A stretch of 12,655 nucleotides of DNA from an uncultured Clostridia bacterium (GTDB taxonomy: Bacteria > Bacillota > Clostridia > Oscillospirales > Oscillospiraceae): contig CAMVOG010000038.1 of assembly GCA_947169005.1 (NCBI GenBank), forward strand, positions 1-12,655, written 5' to 3'. Below the pieces are notes generated by a model. It worked only from the letters and a program-made list of their open reading frames with translations. It did no database searches and had not been told where the DNA came from. Shown here in pieces: positions 1 to 8,300 of this stretch. Position 1 is the stretch's first letter, and every line of letters begins with the position of its first letter. Made by a program: the position numbers and the translations under genes.

Positions 1-1
1 C

Positions 2-1765
2 TGCGAGCGGGACGAGCAGCTCCGCTGGGACGTGGGCTCCGAGCTCGTGGACTTCCGCCTTTCGGATTGCTTCATCCAGCGCCTGAACGCCGAAACGCTC
101 CGGCCCGAGGGCCCGCCCGTCGGCGTCGGCACCGGCTGGTGGCACCAGTTCCATACCCGCTTTGCCCTCGCGCCCAACGGGGCCGTGTTCTGCACCTATC
201 TGGAAAGCGGCAGCGGCGGCACGCGCCTGCGCTGGTTCTGCTTCGAGGGCCGCGGCGAAGCCCTCGCGCCCGCAACTGCGGCGGAAAGCGGCCACACCCT
301 GCGGCGCCAACAGATCGAGGGCGTTTACAGCGTCGGCGGCGGGGACGGCGACGGCAGGACCGCCCGGCTCATAGCGGGCTGCGATTACCGTTGGAACGGC
401 ACGGCCTGGGAGGCGAACGAGAACGTCTCCTATCCCGGTAAGACCTTCGATACCTTTGCCGGGGGCGACGGGCTCTATATCGCCGCCTGGTCCGGCAGCG
501 TCCTGCGGCTGTCGCCCGGGGCCTCGGCGGGGGAGGACAGGCTGGAATTTGCCGCCGACTTCGGCGAGTGCGGAGACGGGCCCTGCTGCGGCGTCTGGGC
601 CGACCGGGACGGGACCCTTTGGGTCGCCGCCGCCGACGGAACGGTCTGGTCGAAGCCCCGGGGGGCCGCGAGGGCGGCAAAGCGCTTCGACCTGGGGGCG
701 GTGGGCTATGATTTCCACTCCATCCACGGCAGCGGGCCGAACGATATCTACGCCGTCGGGGACCGCGGCCTCCTGGTCCATTGGGACGGGGCGGCCTGGA
801 CGCGCATCGAGACTCCCGTCTGCACGGCGCTGAACGGCGTGCGGGCCGACGGCGCGGGGGCCTGGGCCGTCGGGGACGGCGGCGTGGTGCTCCGCGTCGA
901 AAACGGCGTTTGCACCCGGGTCGCCTCGCCCAGCGAAAGCAATCTCTACGATATCTGGAGCCTGAGCGCAGAGCGCTTCTTCGTCTGCGGGCTGAACGAC
1001 GGGGCCTGGTATTGGCAGAACGGCGCCTGGTATCGGCTCGCCATCGACCGCAGCGACCCGGAGAACGAGTACGCTCCCGCCGCCTTCGGCGCGCTGACGG
1101 ACGTGTTCGGCGTCGCGGAGGGGGAGAAGCTGCGCCTCTTCGTCCTCAGCGTCGCGGAAGAGAACGGCGGCGTTTATACCGTTACGCTGCCCCTGCTGGC
1201 AAGCGAGCGCCCGTCCGGGGCGCACGTGCCCGGCGAGCCGACGGAGGAAAACCGCGTCGAGCCGGGCTGCACCGAGGCGGGCTATTTCGAGCGAGTCGTC
1301 CGCTGCCGGGACTGCGGGGCCGAGCTGAGCCGCGAAACGGTCACGCTTGAACCGCTGGGGCACGACTGGGGCCCGTGGTCGGCCTTTTCCGAGCCGAATT
1401 GCATCTATGACGGCGTCGCCATCCGCACCTGCTCCCGCTGCTTTGCCTCGGAAACCAGGCCGATCCCCGCCCGCGGCCACGACTGGACCGATTGGACCGT
1501 GACAAGGGAGCCCACTCTTGACGCCGAGGGGGAGGAGACACGCCGCTGCCGTCTCTGCGGCGAAACGGAGACCCGCCCGATCCCGAAGCGGGAGCCTGTC
1601 ACGGGCGATCTGAACCTCAACGGCGTGCTGGACGCCGGGGACGCGGCCCTGCTCTTCCGGGCCGTCTCGTCGGGCCAGACCGACCCGCAGACTATGGACC
1701 TGACGGGCGACGGCCGGGCCAACGGGCGCGACGCCATGCTGCTTTTCCGCCGCGTGATAAAGTAA
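2..1765 (+). CDS. Large probably secreted protein with propeller-like region, CxxC/GHDW repeats and dockerin-like C-terminus (5' partial)
   Basis: The frame is open to the left edge, so the true start and any signal peptide lie outside the window. A GTG at 32 is an internal possibility only, and no Shine-Dalgarno site precedes it. Roughly nt 300-1190 encode repeating short units with Gly-Asp turns and Trp (DIYAVGDRG, HWDGAAW, GAWAVGDGG), the style of BNR/YCF48-like beta-propellers. From about 1255 to 1590 there are three CxxC repeats (CRDC, CSRC, CRLC). GHDW follows the first two, at 1358-1369 and 1475-1486. Positions 1604-1762 encode two calcium-loop-like segments: D-x-N-x-N-G-x-x-D-x-x-D and D-x-T-x-D-G-x-x-N-x-x-D, each followed by a short helix with the LLFR motif. 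This is the layout of a type I dockerin. In known systems dockerins dock onto cohesin domains. No catalytic domain is visible, so function is unknown; a surface or matrix protein is an inference. Confidence 0.8.
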   Translation, partial: CERDEQLRWDVGSELVDFRLSDCFIQRLNAETLRPEGPPVGVGTGWWHQFHTRFALAPNGAVFCTYLESGSGGTRLRWFCFEGRGEALAPATAAESGHTLRRQQIEGVYSVGGGDGDGRTARLIAGCDYRWNGTAWEANENVSYPGKTFDTFAGGDGLYIAAWSGSVLRLSPGASAGEDRLEFAADFGECGDGPCCGVWADRDGTLWVAAADGTVWSKPRGAARAAKRFDLGAVGYDFHSIHGSGPNDIYAVGDRGLLVHWDGAAWTRIETPVCTALNGVRADGAGAWAVGDGGVVLRVENGVCTRVASPSESNLYDIWSLSAERFFVCGLNDGAWYWQNGAWYRLAIDRSDPENEYAPAAFGALTDVFGVAEGEKLRLFVLSVAEENGGVYTVTLPLLASERPSGAHVPGEPTEENRVEPGCTEAGYFERVVRCRDCGAELSRETVTLEPLGHDWGPWSAFSEPNCIYDGVAIRTCSRCFASETRPIPARGHDWTDWTVTREPTLDAEGEETRRCRLCGETETRPIPKREPVTGDLNLNGVLDAGDAALLFRAVSSGQTDPQTMDLTGDGRANGRDAMLLFRRVIK

Positions 1766-1769
1766 ATTT

Positions 1770-1803
1770 GCCCCTTCCCCTTGCCTGCGGCGGCAAAAGG
1801 GGC
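1770..1803 (+). terminator. Imperfect GC-rich hairpin after the dockerin-like gene
   Basis: CCCCTTGCC (1777-1785) pairs with GGCAAAAGGGG (1792-1802) around a 6-nt loop, with a two-base bulge. A competing pairing uses GCCCCTT (1770-1776) with AAGGGGC (1797-1803). It begins five bases after the stop codon at 1763-1765. There is no U-tract on either strand, so it is not a canonical intrinsic terminator. It could be a weak terminator, an mRNA 3'-end stabiliser or an operator, since it overlaps the predicted promoter of the next gene. Confidence 0.3.
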
Positions 1804-1809
1804 TATACT
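1781..1809 (+). promoter_or_regulatory. Predicted sigma-A promoter of the transporter/phosphodiesterase unit
   Basis: TTGCCT (-35, 1781-1786) and TATACT (-10, 1804-1809) are separated by exactly 17 bases. The -35 and spacer lie inside the hairpin at 1770-1803. A start near 1816 would leave a leader of about 30 bases before the transporter ATG at 1845. Confidence 0.55.
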
Positions 1810-1844
1810 GAAAGCATCAACGGAATGGAAAGGAGCTGTTTTCC

Positions 1845-2720
1845 ATGCCCAGTACCAAGGCCCCCGGGGGCTTGAAGCTGAACGTAAAGCGCACCTGCCT
1901 TATCGGCTTTGCCTTCTTCGGCATCCTTCTGCTCTGGCAGGTTTACGATTCCTGGTGCCCCACCTTTCTGACGGATATTTTCGCCCGGCGGATGTACGAT
2001 CTTTCCTCTGCCCAGCTCAAGGCGGGGGACCCGGATAAAATTCTGAACGTCCAGTGGCTCGTGGGCCTGGTCATGGCCTGCGACAACCTGGCGGCGCTGA
2101 TCCTGCTGCCCATATTCGGGCGGCTTTCGGACCGGACCCAAAGCCCCATCGGCAAGCGGATGCCCTTCATCCTGATCGGTACCCTCGTCGCCGCCGTGGC
2201 TTTTCCCTTTATTCCGCTCTTTTTCCATCAGAACAACGTGCTGGGCATGGTGCTGATGATGGGTGTGGTGCTGCTGTTCATGATGATGTACCGCAACCCC
2301 GCCGTGGCCCTCATGCCGGACATTACCCCCAAGCCCCTGCGGGCCAAGGCCAACGGCGTCATCAATATCATGGGCTACCTGGGCGGCGCCTTTGCCACGG
2401 TGCTGGGCATCTTCCTCAAGCTCTCGGACTATATCAACGTGCCGGACGAGGCCCGGCGGCTTTGGATCATCGAGATCCCCTTCCTGGTGGCCTCCGTCCT
2501 TATGGCGATTTCTGCCTTCGTCCTCTTTGCCACCATCAAGGAGAATAAGCTGGCGGAGGAGCTCAGGGAGGAGCTGGCCGAGGGCGAGCGCCTGGCCGCC
2601 GTGGAAACCCCCGTCACGGATGAGGGGCCCATGTCCCGGGCCAACCGCCGCATGCTGCTGGCCATCCTCGGCGCGGAATGGCGGATAACGCCATCGGCAC
2701 TTATATCGGCAATTACGTGA
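1845..2720 (+). CDS. N-terminal half of split MFS transporter (helices 1-6)
   Basis: The ATG at 1845 follows AAAGGAG (1829-1835) at a normal distance. The 291-residue product has six hydrophobic segments at about residues 17-35, 70-92, 106-127, 132-149, 169-191 and 207-230. GRLSDRT at 92-98, followed by GKRMPF at 103-108, is the loop 2-3 motif of the major facilitator superfamily in its SLC45/GPH form. RAKANGVINIMG at about 166-177 also fits that group. A charged, Glu-rich cytoplasmic loop (about 232-268) leads towards helix 7. The last 13 residues or so, after Ala-Glu at 277-278, are out of frame and polar. Relatives move sugars or other small solutes with H+ or Na+; the substrate here cannot be told from sequence. 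Confidence 0.75.
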   Translation: MPSTKAPGGLKLNVKRTCLIGFAFFGILLLWQVYDSWCPTFLTDIFARRMYDLSSAQLKAGDPDKILNVQWLVGLVMACDNLAALILLPIFGRLSDRTQSPIGKRMPFILIGTLVAAVAFPFIPLFFHQNNVLGMVLMMGVVLLFMMMYRNPAVALMPDITPKPLRAKANGVINIMGYLGGAFATVLGIFLKLSDYINVPDEARRLWIIEIPFLVASVLMAISAFVLFATIKENKLAEELREELAEGERLAAVETPVTDEGPMSRANRRMLLAILGAEWRITPSALISAIT

Positions 2721-3271
2721 TCTATTACCTCAATTCCGCCTCCAGCTCCACCATGCTGCTCACCATCATCGGCGGCGTCGCCAGCGTGGCGGGCTTCGCG
2801 GTAGCCGGGGCGATTGCGGACCGCATCGGACGCAAGTGGACCATTTCGCTGGGCCTCGGCGTCACGGTGCTGGCTATAGCGGCCATGTGCTTCGTCGCTC
2901 CCACGGGCCGAGTCACGGGTGCCAATGGGGAAATGGCCTTCCCAGCTGCCCTCTTCGGCGTATGGGCCGTGAAGGGCTTCGGCATGGCCCTGGTGCATAA
3001 CTGCTCCTTCCCCATGGTGGTGGAGCTCTGCTCCAGCAAAAAAATCGGCCAGTTTACGGGCTATTATTACGCCGCCAGCATGTCCGCCCAGACCGTTACC
3101 CCCGTGCTGCTGGGCCTCATGTTCCGCGTGACGCTGGCCTGGCGGGCCCTGCCCGTTTACGCGGCCATCCTCTTTGCCCTGAGCTGCGCGGTCTTCTGCG
3201 CGCTGGTGAAGAATATCAAGGCCCGCAAGGTGGAGAATGCCCGCGGCCTTGAGGCTATCGAAGGCGACTGA
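2678..3271 (+). CDS. C-terminal half of split MFS transporter (helices 7-12)
   Basis: This frame encodes 197 residues starting in the middle of helix 7 (NAIGTYIGNYVIYYL). Five more membrane segments follow, and the MFS repeat motif GAIADRIGRKW lies at about residues 44-54, the counterpart of GRLSDRT in the first half. It overlaps the first frame by 43 bases. The ATG at 2678 has no Shine-Dalgarno sequence, and helix 7 would be cut short, so this Met is probably an internal residue of the original protein and not a true start. The stop is followed after 12 bases by the phosphodiesterase gene, whose AGGAGG begins on the last base of this stop codon. Confidence 0.65.
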   Translation: MADNAIGTYIGNYVIYYLNSASSSTMLLTIIGGVASVAGFAVAGAIADRIGRKWTISLGLGVTVLAIAAMCFVAPTGRVTGANGEMAFPAALFGVWAVKGFGMALVHNCSFPMVVELCSSKKIGQFTGYYYAASMSAQTVTPVLLGLMFRVTLAWRALPVYAAILFALSCAVFCALVKNIKARKVENARGLEAIEGD

Positions 3272-3283
3272 GGAGGCGGAGAA

Positions 3284-4099
3284 ATGAAAAAAGGAATCCT
3301 TGTCGCGGCGGGGGCCGCCGCGGCCCTGCCCCTCTTTCTGCTGGCTCCCGGCCGGGCGGGGAAGAAAAAGGCCCCCTTCGTCGGGCGCAGCTTCGCCCAC
3401 CGGGGCCTCCATACGGAGGACCGCTCTGTGCCGGAAAACTCTCTTGCCGCCTTTCGCCGGGCGGTGGAGGCGGGCTACGGCATCGAGCTGGACGTGCAGC
3501 TCTCCCGGGAAGGGGAGGTGGTCGTTTTTCATGACGATACCCTGGATCGGGTCTGCGGCGTGCCCGGGCGTGTGGACGCCCGGAGCCTCCCGGCCCTGCG
3601 GCGGCTCCGTCTCTGCGGAACGGAGGAGGGCATTCCGCTCTTTTCCGAGGTCCTGCGGCTGGTGGCCGGGCGCGTCCCCTTGATCGTGGAGCTGAAAACG
3701 GGCCACCGCAACCGGCTTTTGTGTGAAAAGGCCCTGGCCTATCTGCGGCGCTATGAGGGCCCCGCCTGCATCGAGAGCTTTGATCCACGCATCGTGGCCT
3801 GGTTCCGCTTCCACGCCCCGGAGCGCTTTCGGGGTCAGCTTGCCCAGCTCCCGGAGGAGTATCGGAAGGACGGGATGAATCCGGCGGTGGCCTTTGCCTT
3901 GGGCAACACCCTTCTGAACGCCGCCGCCCGCCCGGAATTTATTGCTTACCGGATCGGGCCCCGGCCCCTGCCGGTGCGTCTGGCGGAGCGCCTGGGGGCC
4001 GTCCCCGTGGGCTGGACGAGCCACGAGCCCGGCAACGAAGAGGGGAGAGGGGCCGTGATCTTCGAGTTTTATACGCCCCCGACCCATTTCGCAGAATAA
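3284..4099 (+). CDS. Glycerophosphodiester phosphodiesterase family protein, membrane-anchored
   Basis: The 271-residue protein has the GDPD TIM-barrel signature. HRG at 39-41 carries the first catalytic His. PENS at 50-53, ELD at 68-70 (metal-binding Glu and Asp) and HDD at 83-85 (second catalytic His) follow. VELK at 135-138 supplies another metal-ligand Glu, ESFDP lies at 164-168, and GW at 243-244 is near the end. The family hydrolyses glycerophosphodiesters such as glycerophosphocholine to glycerol-3-phosphate and an alcohol. An uncleaved-looking hydrophobic segment (about 4-21) followed by KKK suggests a membrane anchor or weak signal peptide. The start is fixed by AGGAGG at 3271-3276, 7 bases upstream of the ATG. 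It is probably co-transcribed with the broken transporter before it, whose substrate may be related; that link is inferred. Confidence 0.9.
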   Translation: MKKGILVAAGAAAALPLFLLAPGRAGKKKAPFVGRSFAHRGLHTEDRSVPENSLAAFRRAVEAGYGIELDVQLSREGEVVVFHDDTLDRVCGVPGRVDARSLPALRRLRLCGTEEGIPLFSEVLRLVAGRVPLIVELKTGHRNRLLCEKALAYLRRYEGPACIESFDPRIVAWFRFHAPERFRGQLAQLPEEYRKDGMNPAVAFALGNTLLNAAARPEFIAYRIGPRPLPVRLAERLGAVPVGWTSHEPGNEEGRGAVIFEFYTPPTHFAE

Positions 4100-4135
4100 A
4101 AAAAGCGCGGAGGACCGTCAAAAGTCCTCCGCGCT
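4098..4135 (-). terminator. Intrinsic terminator for the mfd-foldase unit, probably bidirectional
   Basis: A perfect 12-bp GC-rich stem (4104-4115 with 4124-4135) has an 8-base loop. On the minus strand it is followed at once by seven T residues (complement of A at 4098-4104), so it is a strong terminator for the foldase gene ending at 4155. On the plus strand the tail is CTTATATA, a poor U-tract, so termination of the phosphodiesterase message is likely weaker. The A-run overlaps the TAA stop (4097-4099) of the phosphodiesterase. Confidence 0.85.
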
Positions 4136-4154
4136 CTTATATACGCTGCATTTT

Positions 4155-5339
4155 TTACCAGGCAGTAGCCGGGTCGATCTGCTCATAGGCGGCCGTATAT
4201 TCCACCTGGGCCTCGCTGATCCAGCTTTCCACGATGCTGTTGAAGATGGAGCTGGCCGCGTTGTAGCGCAGGGTGTAGCCGTAAGAAGCGTCACTCACGG
4301 CGACGCCGTCGGGGTCCAGGGGCAGACGCATGACGATGGTGTAGCCGTATTCCATCTCCACGATGTCGCTGAAAGCGTAATCCTCCAAGGCTTCCACCGC
4401 GTCCTGGAAGGCCTGCACCATCTCGCCCCGGCGGAACAGATACCCCTCGGGATTGGTGGAGAGCCCCGGGTCCTCGCTGAAATCCCACATCCGCGCGTCA
4501 AAAACCGCAACGGGATCCTCAGCCTCCTTCAGCTCCGCCAGAACGCCCTCCAGGGTCCGCAGCTTCTCCGCCATGGCTTCCTCGTCCAGCGGATTTCCCT
4601 CCGCGTCCTCATTGTCCATCAGAATGTGCTTGGCCCGGAAGTAATTGTTCTCGCTGCCGAACAGAATGGCCTCCTCATCCGAGAGCTTTTCCCCCTGGCT
4701 GCCGAACATCTCCGCAAAAAGGTCGCTGTAATGGAAGGAGGAAAGCAGCATGGAGCGCATCAGCTCGTCCGTCAGATAATTGGCCGTCAGATATTCCAGG
4801 TAGGCGTCCTCGCCGCCCACATACTGTATGTTGCTCTGGATGATGCCTTCGATCTCCTCCATATTTTCCTCTGTGGCGACGATGCCCTTTTCCGCCGCGG
4901 ACTGGTCCACGACCTTGTAGAGAATGGCGGAGTGAAGGGCGTCCTGCAGGGCGTAGTCCCGCATGGTCAGCTCGCCGTAAACGATCTGGTCCCAGTCGGT
5001 GTTTTCATCGATGGCGATGCCCTGATAGCTCAGCCCGGCATAGAGCCAATAGCGAAACTCCTCCCAGGTGACGCCCTCGCCGTTGACGGTGAGCACGATT
5101 TCTTTCGGGTCAAGGCCCGTTGCCGCGGGCTCCTGGGCAGGCTCCTCAGCGGGGGTCTCCTCCGGCTGCTCCGTCACGATGGGATTCGGCTCTGCCGCTA
5201 AGGTGTCCTCGGCGGAAAAGCCCTCCGCCTCGGGCGTCGTCTGCGTATTGCCCGCGCTTTGCCCGCCGCAGGCGGCGCAGCCCAGCAGCAGGCCCAGGGA
5301 AAACCCCAGGGCGGCCAGCTTTCTTGCAATCTCCTTCAT
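4155..5339 (-). CDS. PrsA/SurA-like parvulin-type peptidyl-prolyl isomerase lipoprotein
   Basis: The 394-residue protein starts with a lipoprotein signal: basic residues, a hydrophobic core, and lipobox LLGC with the lipid-bearing Cys at 21. A Glu/Pro/Thr-rich linker (about 32-75) precedes a SurA/PrsA-like N-terminal helical region. The parvulin (PpiC) domain runs from about 234 to 340: FRAKHIL with the core His at 238, EDPGLSTNPEGYLF at 289-302, then GEMVQAF. The second His usual in parvulins (GYHII) is replaced by Thr334 in GYTIV, so isomerase activity may be low. Such proteins fold exported proteins at the outer face of the membrane. The ATG overlaps the stop of mfd (ATGA), with AAAGGAG at 5350-5356 upstream, so translation is probably coupled. 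I do not assign prsA, because several paralogues are usual in these genomes. Confidence 0.85.
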   Translation of the reverse strand: MKEIARKLAALGFSLGLLLGCAACGGQSAGNTQTTPEAEGFSAEDTLAAEPNPIVTEQPEETPAEEPAQEPAATGLDPKEIVLTVNGEGVTWEEFRYWLYAGLSYQGIAIDENTDWDQIVYGELTMRDYALQDALHSAILYKVVDQSAAEKGIVATEENMEEIEGIIQSNIQYVGGEDAYLEYLTANYLTDELMRSMLLSSFHYSDLFAEMFGSQGEKLSDEEAILFGSENNYFRAKHILMDNEDAEGNPLDEEAMAEKLRTLEGVLAELKEAEDPVAVFDARMWDFSEDPGLSTNPEGYLFRRGEMVQAFQDAVEALEDYAFSDIVEMEYGYTIVMRLPLDPDGVAVSDASYGYTLRYNAASSIFNSIVESWISEAQVEYTAAYEQIDPATAW

Positions 5340-8300
5340 TCCGCGTTTGCTCCTTTCTCCGCAGGCAGCATCTTCCTGTAGGCTCGCACGAAGTCAAAGG
5401 CCTCGTCCAGCACCTCCTGCGGGTAGCGTATTTTCACACTTACCGCCGGGTCCGCCCCGGCCTCGACCTTGACCCGGCCCCGGAACTGAGGCTGGGCGTA
5501 AAGGCCCGAAATGATCTCCATATTGAAATCGGACAGCTTGAAGATGATCCGCCCGCTCTTCTGGCTGATCTCCGTAAAGCCCAGGGCCGCGGCGTCGCTG
5601 CGCAGCAGCGCCACCCGGATCAGCTCGTTTACGGGCTCGGGCGGCTCGCCGAAGCGGTCGATGAGCTCGTCCAGCATGTCGTCCGCGTCCTCCTGGCTTT
5701 CGATGAGGGCGATGCGCCGGTAAAGGTCCATGCGCTGCTCCGCCGTTTCCACGTAGTCGTCCGGGATGTTGGCGGAGATGGTGAGGTCCGCCGTGCAGGA
5801 GGAGGGCTTGCGGCTTTTTTCGCCTTTTTCCTCCAAAACCGCCTCTTCCAGCAGCTTTAAGTACATGTCGAAGCCCACGGAGATCATGTGCCCGGATTGC
5901 TCCGCACCCAGCAGATTGCCCGCGCCGCGGATCTCCAGGTCCCGCATGGCGATGCGCACGCCGGAATTGAATTCCGCGAATTCACGTATGGCGGACAACC
6001 GCTTGGTGGCGATCTCCGTGAGTACCTTGCCCCGGCGGAAGGTAAGGTAGGCGTAGGCGTGGCGGGAGGAGCGGCCCACCCGCCCGCGGATCTGGTGGAG
6101 CTGGGCCAGGCCCAGCCGGTCCGCGTCCTCAATGATAAGGGTGTTTACGTTGGGTATATCAATGCCCGTTTCAATGATGGTGGTGCATACCAGCACCTGG
6201 ATCTCGCCGGAGGCCACCTTATCCATCACGGAGCGCAGCATTTCCTCTGACATCTGCCCATGGGCCACACCCACGGAGGCCCCTTCGATCATCCTGGCGA
6301 TCTGGCTGGCGCAGCGGTCAATGGTCTCCACCCGGTTGTGGAGATAATAGACCTGGCCGCCCCGGGCCAGCTCCCGGCGAATGGCGTCCGCCAGCACGCT
6401 CCAGTTGTGCTCCAGCACATAGGTCTGCACGGGCCGCCGTCCGGTGGGGGGCTCCTCGATCAGGGACATATCCCGAATGCCCGCCAGCGCCATATTCAGC
6501 GTGCGGGGGATGGGCGTGGCCGAGAGGGTCAGCACGTCCACCTGCTTGGCCAGCTCCTTGAGCTTTTCCTTGTGGCTTACGCCGAAGCGCTGCTCCTCGT
6601 CCACCACCAAAAGCCCCAGGTCCCGGAACTTTACGTCCTTCTGGATCAGCCGGTGGGTGCCGATAACGATATCCGCCGTGCCGTTTTTGATCTTTTTCAG
6701 GCTTTCCGTCAGCTGGGCCCCGCTGCGGAAGCGGCTGAGGACCTCGATCTGAATGGGATAGCCCGCGAAGCGCTTCACCGCCGTGACGTAATGCTGCTGG
6801 GCCAGCACCGTGGTGGGCACCAGAATGGCCGCCTGCTTGCCGTCCATCACGCATTTCATCACGGCCCGCAGGGCCACCTCCGTCTTGCCGAAGCCCACGT
6901 CCCCACAAAGCAGCCGGTCCATAGGCGTGGCTTTTTCCATATCCCGCTTGATCTCGTCGATGGCCCGGAGCTGATCCGGGGTCTCGGCGTATTCAAAGCG
7001 CTCCTCAAATTCCCGCTGCCATTCCGTATCGGGGGAGAAGGCGTAGCCGGGTCTGCGGCTGCGCTCGGCATAGAGCTGAATGAGCCCCTTGGCCAGGTCC
7101 TTGGCGGCGCTTTTGGCCCGGCTCTTGGAGCGCTGCCATTCGGTGCCGCCCAGCTTGTTCAGCCGCACCTGATGCTCCTCGCCGCCGCTGCCGATGTACT
7201 TGGAGACCAGGTCAAGCTGGGTCACGGGCACGTAGAGACAGTCGGTCCCCGCGTAGGAGATCTTGATATAGTCCTTCCAGACGTTGTCTACCTGTAATTT
7301 AAAGATGCCCTCGAAGCGCCCGATGCCGTGGTGCTCATGCACCACCAGGTCCCCCTTGGACAGGTCCGTATAGCTTTGCAGTCGGTTGCGGCTGCTGCTT
7401 TTTTTCTTTTTCTTCCCACTGAGATAGGCTCCGCCCGCCGTAAGCTGGCCCTCTGTGATCACCGCCAGCTTGACGTTTGGGTACTCGAAGCCCGCGGAGA
7501 GCAGGCCCACGGAAACGGCGCAGCGCCCCTTGTCGGGCAGCTTGTCCAGATTATAGTCCAGGCTGACGGGGAGGCTCAGCCCCGTGAGGTATTCAAAGAG
7601 CAGCTCGGCCTTCCGCTGGTCCCCGGTAAGGACCACCACGCGAAAGCCCTCCTTGAGATAGTGGACGATATCGCTTCCCGCCGTTTGCAGGCTGCCGCCG
7701 TAGGAGGGGAGCTGCTTCGCCGTCAGGCTGAGCAGGGCCCGGGGCGCCACGGGGTAGCTGCTGCCGAGGAAGTTATCCAGCATTACGAGGGGATAGTCTG
7801 TCAAGGCTTCCACACAGGCGCCCCATTCCATGGCGCAGTCCGCCTGGCTGCCGTCCATCAGCCCGGCCTCCAGCACAGCCTCCACGTCCTGGGAAAGCTG
7901 CCAGCTCCAGTTCTTGCAGCGTTCCTGGATGCGGCTCGGCTCGCAGAGGATCACCACCGCGTCCGGGGGAATATAGGCCGCTGCCGTGCGGTTTTCCTCA
8001 TATAAAAGCGGCAGATAGCGGTCCGCCGTATAGAAGGGGAGCCCCCGCCGCAGCCGCTCCAGATCCGCCGCCACCGACTCCATCAGCGCCTTGGAGGGCG
8101 TCTTGCGGCGGGCGATGCGCTTCTGCAGCGCCTCCAGCTTTTCGATAAAGGCCTTCTCGCCGCCGGGGCAGAGGGCCGGCAGCGCCTCCGCCGTGGGAAG
8201 GACCTGGGCGAAGCTGACGTTTTCCAGCCGCCGCTGGGTCTCCACGTCGAAGAGCCCCATGGAGTCGATCTCATCCCCGAAGAACTCACAGCGCACGGGG

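Larger units (their letters stand above)
1845..3271 (+). pseudogene. MFS transporter, SLC45/GPH sugar-cation type, disrupted by a frameshift near 2677
   Basis: Two reading frames together make one 12-helix transporter of about 475 residues, a normal length for this family. The first frame carries helices 1-6 and the long central loop; the second carries helices 7-12. They meet at about 2670-2680 in a different phase. No slippery heptamer is visible at the junction, so programmed frameshifting is unlikely. The second frame has no good ribosome-binding site. A small deletion in the genome, or a sequencing or assembly error, are the two likely explanations. The two pieces are described separately. 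Confidence 0.7.

Noticed and set aside
781..1350. Alternate plus-strand frame in the first gene
   Set aside because: It is Arg-rich and overlaps a coherent propeller-like frame; it is typical of a +1 shadow in GC-rich DNA.
2670..2690. Programmed ribosomal frameshift in the transporter
   Set aside because: No slippery heptamer is seen at the junction, and the conserved start of helix 7 appears to be missing, which fits a deletion better.
2429..4087. Long minus-strand open frame opposite the transporter and the phosphodiesterase
   Set aside because: It spans two real plus-strand genes, reads as low-complexity Arg/Gly/His/Pro-rich protein without domains, and is explained by few stop codons in GC-rich antisense DNA.
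6260..7297. Plus-strand open frame inside mfd
   Set aside because: It lies wholly opposite conserved helicase motifs of mfd, shows no recognisable domain and has no ribosome-binding site; it is an antisense shadow.
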